Below, piece by piece: positions 7,761 through 12,481 of a stretch of 12,481 nucleotides of DNA (the first letter of the stretch is position 1; each line of letters opens with the position of its first letter). The notes beneath the pieces are model-generated. The model did no database searches, was not told the DNA's origin, and saw only the letters and a list, made by a program, of their open reading frames with translations. The position numbers and the translations under genes are program-made. This DNA is from UBA1737 sp045653225 (GTDB taxonomy: Bacteria; Bacillota_I; Bacilli_A; ML615J-28; CAG-313): the NCBI GenBank assembly GCA_045653225.1, contig JAZOLP010000169.1, positions 1 to 12,481 of the forward strand, written 5' to 3'.

Positions 7761-8303
7761 TTATTTAAGATATATATCTACAATAGATTTAATATTATAC
7801 TTATTATGATATTCTTCTTCAAATTTAATCCATTTATCAACAAACATTTTAAGCATTTTTTCTCCATTTCTCTTTCTTATTCTATCTACTTGAATGTCAT
7901 AATCTATATCTAGAAAAATACTTAAATCATAATATTTACCAAAATAAGGATGAAGTGCATAACTTCCTTCAATTATTAAAAGCTTACACTTTGGAACATG
8001 TTGATAATTATTTATCTTCATAACAGAACAATCGAAAACACCATAGTTAATATCAGAACCTAAATTTTTAATTACTTCATCATAAAATCTTTCATAATCA
8101 ATATTACCACCAGGTTCATTTAAACGATCAATAGTTCTTTTTTCGAGTGGTAAAAAGAAATCATCCATATGTATAATACTACAACAAAATTGTTCTTTTA
8201 ACTTTTCTGCAAGTGTAGTTTTACCGCTTGCAGCACAACCATCAATTGATACAATCACAAATTCTTTTTTTTCTAATAATTCTTTAATTTTTGTTTCTAT
8301 CAT
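7761..8303 (-). CDS. Uridine kinase-family P-loop kinase
   Basis: The 180-residue protein starts with a P-loop NTPase fold: Walker A GCAASGKT at 22-29 and DDFF at 47-50. The family stretch with EPGGNIDYERF follows (63-73), then EGSYALHPY at 112-120, and a lid-like RIRKRNGE at 141-148. A closing segment carries Trp158 and an acidic EEEY at 162-165. This layout matches the short proteins of about 180-200 residues that databases label uridine kinase in Bacillota, shorter than classical Udk (about 210). The family is expected to phosphorylate a small molecule, perhaps a nucleoside, but the substrate is not established by sequence. It follows the dehydrogenase gene after 4 bases, with AGGTAG (8308-8313) overlapping that gene's stop, so the two are translationally coupled. 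It is probably cytosolic. Confidence 0.85.
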   Translation of the reverse strand: MIETKIKELLEKKEFVIVSIDGCAASGKTTLAEKLKEQFCCSIIHMDDFFLPLEKRTIDRLNEPGGNIDYERFYDEVIKNLGSDINYGVFDCSVMKINNYQHVPKCKLLIIEGSYALHPYFGKYYDLSIFLDIDYDIQVDRIRKRNGEKMLKMFVDKWIKFEEEYHNKYNIKSIVDIYLK

Positions 8304-8307
8304 ATTA

Positions 8308-9096
8308 CTACCTATTTAATAACATCTTAATAATTGCACATTGAATTCTTTTTGGTAACATATTTAATAATACAAGTCCCATACTAGGATGAATTGTATA
8401 TATATATTTTGGATGTTTTTTATTAATAATTTTATTTATTTTATGTGCTAGAACTTCTGGTTTTAATGGTTTACCCATAAATTTATTTACTAGATTTAAG
8501 AAATGTTTTGACTGCTTTTTATATATAGTAGTTTCTGCTACTAATTCTTCTGTTAAATTAATAGCATTTTTATTTAATGGAGTTAAAACAGAACCAGGTC
8601 TAATTGAAATAACTTTTTGATCAACTAAATTCAATTCTTGTCTTAATGCTTGCGCATAAGTATCTAAAGCCGTCTTAGATATATTATATAAACTATTAAA
8701 AGGCATTGGATCATAGCCAGCTACTTCGCTAGATAAAATAACAATTTTACCTGATTTATTTAATCTTTTATGAAATACTCTATTTACTAAAAGTGTACCA
8801 AATAAATTAATATCAAGTAATTTTTTCATTTTATCAGGATCACTTTCTACTAAAGATACCATTTGATGAATCCCAGCAATATTAATAATACAATCTAAAT
8901 AAATATTATTTAACTTTAAATAATTTAATACTACATCTAAATCATATTTAGACCTAATATCACATTTAAAACTTAAAACATTTTCAATATTAATATCATT
9001 AATATCGATTGCGACAACAAAATGATTATCTTTAATTAATGATTCTAATAATGCTTTACCAATCCCTGATGCGGCACCAGTTAATAAAATATTCAT
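8308..9096 (-). CDS. Short-chain dehydrogenase/reductase (classical SDR)
   Basis: With the ATG at 9094-9096 the product has 262 residues. The Rossmann cofactor motif TGAASGIG is at 6-13. Asp31 at the end of the second strand favours NAD(H) over NADP(H), by family rule. NIAG (72-75) stands in for NNAG. The catalytic set is Asn97, Ser122/123, Tyr137 and Lys141 (YNISK), followed by RPGSV with a following Thr. The C-terminus is hydrophobic with basic residues, which could attach the enzyme to the membrane. The oxidised or reduced substrate cannot be named. A GTG three codons upstream (9103-9105) is in frame, but it lies inside the TAGGTG ribosome site, so ATG is the better start. The gene shares a short operon with the kinase gene, under the promoter at 9119-9127. 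Confidence 0.9.
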   Translation of the reverse strand: MNILLTGAASGIGKALLESLIKDNHFVVAIDINDINIENVLSFKCDIRSKYDLDVVLNYLKLNNIYLDCIINIAGIHQMVSLVESDPDKMKKLLDINLFGTLLVNRVFHKRLNKSGKIVILSSEVAGYDPMPFNSLYNISKTALDTYAQALRQELNLVDQKVISIRPGSVLTPLNKNAINLTEELVAETTIYKKQSKHFLNLVNKFMGKPLKPEVLAHKINKIINKKHPKYIYTIHPSMGLVLLNMLPKRIQCAIIKMLLNR

Positions 9097-9102
9097 ATTT
9101 TT

Positions 9103-9108
9103 CACCTA
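9103..9108 (-). promoter_or_regulatory. Ribosome-binding site that fixes the SDR start
   Basis: TAGGTG stands 6 bases before the ATG at 9094-9096. The longer reading from GTG at 9103-9105 would start inside this site and would have no Shine-Dalgarno of its own. Confidence 0.7.
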
Positions 9109-9118
9109 CTTTATATAT

Positions 9119-9127
9119 ATTATACCA
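9119..9127 (-). promoter_or_regulatory. Extended -10 promoter of the SDR-kinase unit
   Basis: TGG directly followed by TATAAT (9119-9124) matches an extended -10. No recognisable -35 exists at 17 bp, where the sequence is the end of the preceding terminator stem, so this promoter would depend on the TGN element. The predicted start near 9112 leaves a leader of only about 16 bases, just enough for the ribosome site. Confidence 0.6.
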
Positions 9128-9130
9128 TAA

Positions 9131-9169
9131 TAAAAATAAAAAGTTATAGAATTTTATTCTATAACTTTT
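9131..9169 (-). terminator. Intrinsic terminator of the amino acid transporter gene
   Basis: A perfect 14-bp stem (9139-9152 with 9156-9169) and 3-nt loop lie 6 bases after the TAA at 9176-9178. They are followed on the minus strand by TATTTTTA. Its tail runs directly into the extended -10 promoter of the next unit. Confidence 0.85.
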
Positions 9170-9175
9170 AAATTA

Positions 9176-10576
9176 TTATTCAATCTCTTTATTATTAGCT
9201 TCTTTATAGAAGAATAAGCAAGGTGCCATTAATACAATAAATAATAACATAAATACACCAAATGATTTTAAGCTTTCAACACTACCTGTTGCGATAAGTT
9301 GATAAATACCAGTACCACAAATTACAAAGAATAAAGCACCAATGATTGCGATAATTGGCATAATAAATCTTTGGAATACGTTACATTCTTTAAAGTTTTT
9401 CATAATGTAAATATACATAGTAATATATACACCATAAATAATAGCACAAACAATTTCATCCATACTACCTAAATAATTAAAGATAGATTTAGTGTTCATT
9501 ACTAAATACCATACAAGAAGCATTAAGATCATACAACCAAAACCATATAAACATGATAATAATGAAACACTTTGATTTTTACCAAGTTTAGAAAACTTTT
9601 CAGGTAAAGGTCCTTGACCACGACAGCTAATTGTATACATACCTCTACAACAGCTGATTGCAACACCATTAACTGTACCAAGACAAGAAATCATGATAAA
9701 TGCAGTAAATAATACACCACCAACTTTACCCATAATCTTTTCGAACACAGCGATTGGAGCATTAGCATCTTGAAGAATTGTACCAGCATTACCTAAGAAT
9801 GCAGATAATGAAATATAATAGATAATATAGAATAATAAGATTGCAATAGTACCAAATGTTAATGCACGTGGTAAATCTTTCTTAGAATCTTTAAGTTCTG
9901 CATTAATAGCAGTAGCACAAACCCAACCTTCATAAGCAAATGCTGTTTTCTTAACAGCTTCACCAAAGTTTGCAGCAGGCATCAATGGAGCAGGATTATT
10001 AAATGCATTAATAATACCAAATCCATCACCAACAATAAGCGATGCAAATAAACCAGCAACAGCAATCACTAAAATTGGAATTAATTTAATAACTGTAGCA
10101 GATACTTGGAATTTTGCAGCAATCATTGGAGATAAATAGTTAATTGCAACAACAATAACTAAAATAGCAAATGCAAAAATAAAGTTACCCCAATGTGTTA
10201 AACCAATTTCTGGATGACCAATTAAAATAAAGAAATATTGACCAGCAAATAATGCAACAATAGATGCAATAATAGGATAATAGAATGTAGTAATTAACCA
10301 TGCTAATCCATATGCAACTTTTTTATTTGTAGCTTGTTCAACGTAGTCAACTACACCATTATATTTAGTAACTCTTGATGCGAATACTGCAAAACAAAAG
10401 CCCGAACATACCATAATTATACCACCAACAAACCATGCAAGGATTGATAATTTTAAATCCCCACCTGATAATGATAAAACTCCTCCAGCTTTTAAGAATA
10501 CACCTGAACCAATTACAATACCAACGACCATTGCAATACCTGTCCAAAGTCCATACTGTTTCTTAACTTTTTCCAT
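9176..10576 (-). CDS. APC-superfamily amino acid permease (LAT/SteT-like)
   Basis: The 466-residue protein is hydrophobic throughout, with about 12 membrane helices expected. The first helix carries the broken-helix substrate motif GIVIGSGVF (19-27), and FAYEGW (213-218) precedes an acidic-basic cytoplasmic loop with KKDLPRAL. These features resemble the serine/threonine exchanger SteT of Bacillus subtilis and the L-type amino acid transporter branch of the APC family, which exchange neutral amino acids. The exact substrate is not readable. ATG at 10574-10576 follows AGAGGA (10584-10589). The gene stands alone between two terminators, so it is probably transcribed by itself. No frameshift or truncation is visible. 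Confidence is high for the family and low for the substrate. Confidence 0.9.
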   Translation of the reverse strand: MEKVKKQYGLWTGIAMVVGIVIGSGVFLKAGGVLSLSGGDLKLSILAWFVGGIIMVCSGFCFAVFASRVTKYNGVVDYVEQATNKKVAYGLAWLITTFYYPIIASIVALFAGQYFFILIGHPEIGLTHWGNFIFAFAILVIVVAINYLSPMIAAKFQVSATVIKLIPILVIAVAGLFASLIVGDGFGIINAFNNPAPLMPAANFGEAVKKTAFAYEGWVCATAINAELKDSKKDLPRALTFGTIAILLFYIIYYISLSAFLGNAGTILQDANAPIAVFEKIMGKVGGVLFTAFIMISCLGTVNGVAISCCRGMYTISCRGQGPLPEKFSKLGKNQSVSLLSCLYGFGCMILMLLVWYLVMNTKSIFNYLGSMDEIVCAIIYGVYITMYIYIMKNFKECNVFQRFIMPIIAIIGALFFVICGTGIYQLIATGSVESLKSFGVFMLLFIVLMAPCLFFYKEANNKEIE

Positions 10577-10617
10577 AATTTCTTCCTCTTCTTTTTTAAA
10601 TTTTTAATTAAATATTT

Positions 10618-10644
10618 ATTATATTAAAAAATTTAAAATAACAA
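10618..10644 (-). promoter_or_regulatory. Possible promoter of the amino acid permease gene
   Basis: TATAAT at 10618-10623 is preceded by TTGTTA (10639-10644), but with only a 15-bp spacer. A second TATAAT at 10649-10654 has no -35 at a suitable distance. The whole stretch from 10597 to 10680 is nearly pure A/T, so chance matches are easy. A promoter must lie between the rubredoxin terminator and the gene, but its exact position is uncertain. Confidence 0.35.
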
Positions 10645-10700
10645 ATATATTATATTTTAATACATTTTTAACTTTTTTTCAAGGATATTTGTAATAAAAA

Positions 10701-10730
10701 TTAAAAAACGCATCATTTTATATGATGCGT
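10701..10730 (-). terminator. Intrinsic terminator of the flavodiiron-rubredoxin unit
   Basis: A perfect 9-bp stem, ACGCATCAT (10708-10716) and ATGATGCGT (10722-10730), has a 5-nt loop. It is followed on the minus strand by TTTTTAATTTTT. It begins 8 bases after the rubredoxin stop. The plus strand carries a T-run after the stem as well, but no plus-strand gene needs it. Confidence 0.88.
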
Positions 10731-10738
10731 ATATTTTT

Positions 10739-10894
10739 TTATGCTTCTTCAAATACTTCTTTTGGAGCTCCACATAAAGGACAAACAAAATCTTCTGGTA
10801 AATCTTCAAATTTTGTTCCAGGTGCAATACCTAAATCTTCTGCACCTACTGCTTCATCGTATTCATAACCACAAATTGAACATACATATTTCAT
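10739..10894 (-). CDS. Rubredoxin
   Basis: This is a 51-residue protein with the complete rubredoxin signature. The first iron ligand pair is CSICGYEYDE (Cys5, Cys8) and the second is CPLCGAPKEVFE (Cys38, Cys41), separated by the usual loop with GIAPGTKFEDLPEDF. Four cysteines bind one iron, and the protein is a cytosolic one-electron carrier. Length is normal for the family. A very good AAGGAGA (10904-10910) stands 9 bases before the ATG at 10892-10894. The gene starts 22 bases after the flavodiiron stop and ends at a terminator, so the two are co-transcribed. It likely passes electrons to that protein or to other oxygen- or peroxide-reducing enzymes. It is easily missed by length cut-offs. 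Confidence 0.95.
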   Translation of the reverse strand: MKYVCSICGYEYDEAVGAEDLGIAPGTKFEDLPEDFVCPLCGAPKEVFEEA

Positions 10895-10916
10895 ATTTTA
10901 AATTCTCCTTTTTTAA

Positions 10917-12481
10917 TTATTTAATTGGTTCAAAATCACTTGCCCCATGTTTACATAATGGGCAAATATAATCTTCAGGAAGTTCTTCTCCTTCATAAAC
11001 AAATCCACAAATCTTACATACATAACCTTTTTTACCTTCTACAACTGGTTTAGGTTTTACATTTTCTTGATAGTAAGTATAAGTCATTGTTTCTAGATCA
11101 TTAATAACTCTTGATTCAGTAATAGAACATATAAACATTCCATGTGTATCTAAATCAATATATTGTTCTACTTTTAATGACATAAACGAATTAATATATC
11201 TAGGTAGGAATGCTAATCCATTATCACTTCTATTAGCTTCTAAATTTTCAAATTTATCAAAAGTTCTACCACTCTTAAATCCAAATCTTTCAAATACACT
11301 AAATGGTGCATCAACAGATAAACAGTTAACGTTCATTTTTCCTGTTTGTTTAATTACATGATGAGAATAATTTTCTTTATTAATTGTAACTGCAATTCTA
11401 TTTGGTGTATTAGTAACTTGTGTAACAGTATTAACAATTAAACCATTATCTTTTTTAGTATCATTACTAGTTACTACATATAATCCATAACCAATATTAA
11501 ATAATGCAGATAAATCATTTTTGTTTGCAGTTGTACTTTCTGTTGCAAGATAGTCTTTACATAATTCATTTGCTAAATCATTAATTTTTTGTTTTGACTC
11601 ACTATTTAGGGCTGATAAAATTCTTACTTCGTTTTCTGCAAACTTTAGATTTTTACATTTTTCTAACATTTGCTTCATAACTCTTGCAGCAGTTGGAGCC
11701 CATGAACCATTTTCAATTAATGCAACAGTTCGATTAGAATAATTTCTTTCAACTAAATGATGAATAAATTCTCTCATAAATGGGAAGATATCAGAATTAT
11801 AAGTTGTTGTTGCAAGAACTAACTTTTCATATCTGAATGCATCTTCAACAGCTTCTGCCATATCACATCTTGCAAGATCATTTACAACAACCTTTGGACA
11901 ACCATTAGCTTTTAATTCTTCCACAAGTTTTAGTACTGCTGCTTTAGTATTTCCATAAACTGATGTATATGCAATTACAATACCTTTAGATTCTGGTTGA
12001 TAACTTGACCAAATATCATATAGATTAATATAGTAACCTAAATTTTCAGTAAGAACTGGACCATGAAGAGGACAAATAATAGATATATCAAGTGTTGCTG
12101 CTTTCTTAAGTAGAGCTTGAACCTGAGCACCATATTTTCCAACAATACCAATGTAATAACGTCTTCCTTCACACGCCCATTCTTCTTCAACATCTAAAGC
12201 ACCAAACTTACCAAAACCATCAGCAGAGAATAATACTTTATCATAAGAATCATAAGTTACCATTACTTCTGGCCAGTGTACCATTGGAGCAAATACAAAA
12301 GTTAATAAATGCTTACCAAGACTTAAAGTGTCCATATCACCAACAACTAAAGTATTTTCTAACTTTACATCAAAGAATTGTTCAATCATTTTAAATGTTT
12401 TAGTATTACCTACAACACATACATTAGGATAAGTTTTTACAAAATTCATAATGTTTGCAGAATGGTCTGGTTCCATATGTT
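10917..12481 (-). CDS. fprA: Flavodiiron protein fused to flavin reductase and rubredoxin domains (5' end outside window)
   Basis: The open frame runs off the window: the codon before the first visible Met (12474-12476) is His, giving the HMEPDH di-iron motif, so that Met is internal and roughly 80 N-terminal residues are missing. In the visible 519 residues, the metallo-beta-lactamase-like domain supplies further ligand candidates His67, Asp86 and His138. A flavodoxin domain begins near 165, with the FMN loop TSVYGNT at 171-177. A flavin-reductase-like domain spans about 320-475. A short rubredoxin ends the protein (CKIC 487-490, CPLC 505-508). Flavodiiron proteins reduce O2 to water or NO to N2O in anaerobes. 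The last two domains match the layout of Moorella Hrb, the NAD(P)H-dependent electron donor of FprA, so this looks like donor and terminal reductase in one chain. It is cytosolic and is followed by a rubredoxin gene. Confidence 0.93.
   Translation of the reverse strand, partial: HMEPDHSANIMNFVKTYPNVCVVGNTKTFKMIEQFFDVKLENTLVVGDMDTLSLGKHLLTFVFAPMVHWPEVMVTYDSYDKVLFSADGFGKFGALDVEEEWACEGRRYYIGIVGKYGAQVQALLKKAATLDISIICPLHGPVLTENLGYYINLYDIWSSYQPESKGIVIAYTSVYGNTKAAVLKLVEELKANGCPKVVVNDLARCDMAEAVEDAFRYEKLVLATTTYNSDIFPFMREFIHHLVERNYSNRTVALIENGSWAPTAARVMKQMLEKCKNLKFAENEVRILSALNSESKQKINDLANELCKDYLATESTTANKNDLSALFNIGYGLYVVTSNDTKKDNGLIVNTVTQVTNTPNRIAVTINKENYSHHVIKQTGKMNVNCLSVDAPFSVFERFGFKSGRTFDKFENLEANRSDNGLAFLPRYINSFMSLKVEQYIDLDTHGMFICSITESRVINDLETMTYTYYQENVKPKPVVEGKKGYVCKICGFVYEGEELPEDYICPLCKHGASDFEPIK

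Noticed and set aside
9103..9105. GTG as the start of the SDR gene
   Set aside because: It lies within the TAGGTG ribosome site for the ATG at 9094-9096 and has no Shine-Dalgarno of its own. Starting at the ATG places TGAASGIG near residue 6 as usual.
12474..12476. ATG as the start of the flavodiiron gene
   Set aside because: It encodes the second residue of the di-iron motif HMEPDH, and the upstream codon is the ligand His. The gene continues past the right edge.
1..12481. CRISPR arrays, tRNA or rRNA genes, insertion sequences, phage genes
   Set aside because: I saw no spaced direct repeats, cloverleaf-like sequences, transposase motifs or terminal repeats. Intergenic spaces are all under 200 bases and are accounted for by promoters and terminators.

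Overview
This is AT-rich DNA in which all eight genes lie on the minus strand. The low GC, strong AAGGAGG-type ribosome sites, compact operons with intrinsic terminators and a catabolite-responsive-element-like operator point to a low-GC Bacillota. An anaerobic, host-associated Bacilli lineage (Erysipelotrichales/RF39-like) is my inference. Trp is encoded by TGG, and none of the eight stops is TGA. I see no tRNA, rRNA, CRISPR array, insertion sequence or phage gene.

In transcription order (right to left), the window opens inside a flavodiiron protein gene whose 5' end lies beyond position 12481. It is a fusion of metallo-beta-lactamase-like di-iron, flavodoxin, flavin-reductase-like and short rubredoxin domains. 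A 51-residue rubredoxin gene follows 19 bases after its stop codon, then a terminator. Together they look like an O2/NO detoxification electron-transfer unit. Next comes a monocistronic APC-family amino acid transporter with its own terminator. A two-gene unit follows: a classical short-chain dehydrogenase/reductase and a small uridine-kinase-family P-loop kinase.

Behind the kinase gene, a strong promoter (TTTACA, 17 bp, TGG-TATAAT) starts a leader of about 134 bases. The leader contains a 12-bp hairpin with a U-tract, so transcription attenuation is plausible. It leads into two tandem paralogous genes, each encoding an ABC ATPase fused to an FtsX-type permease with an external domain of about 390 residues. 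A terminator closes this unit.

The last gene encodes an EF-G paralogue of the FusA2 type. It has lost the switch II histidine that drives GTP hydrolysis in canonical EF-G. Its promoter is near consensus, and a 13/14 match to the CcpA cre consensus sits at the predicted transcription start. A carbon-status-controlled, possibly GTPase-impaired EF-G is the most interesting hypothesis in the window. It rests on sequence reading alone.
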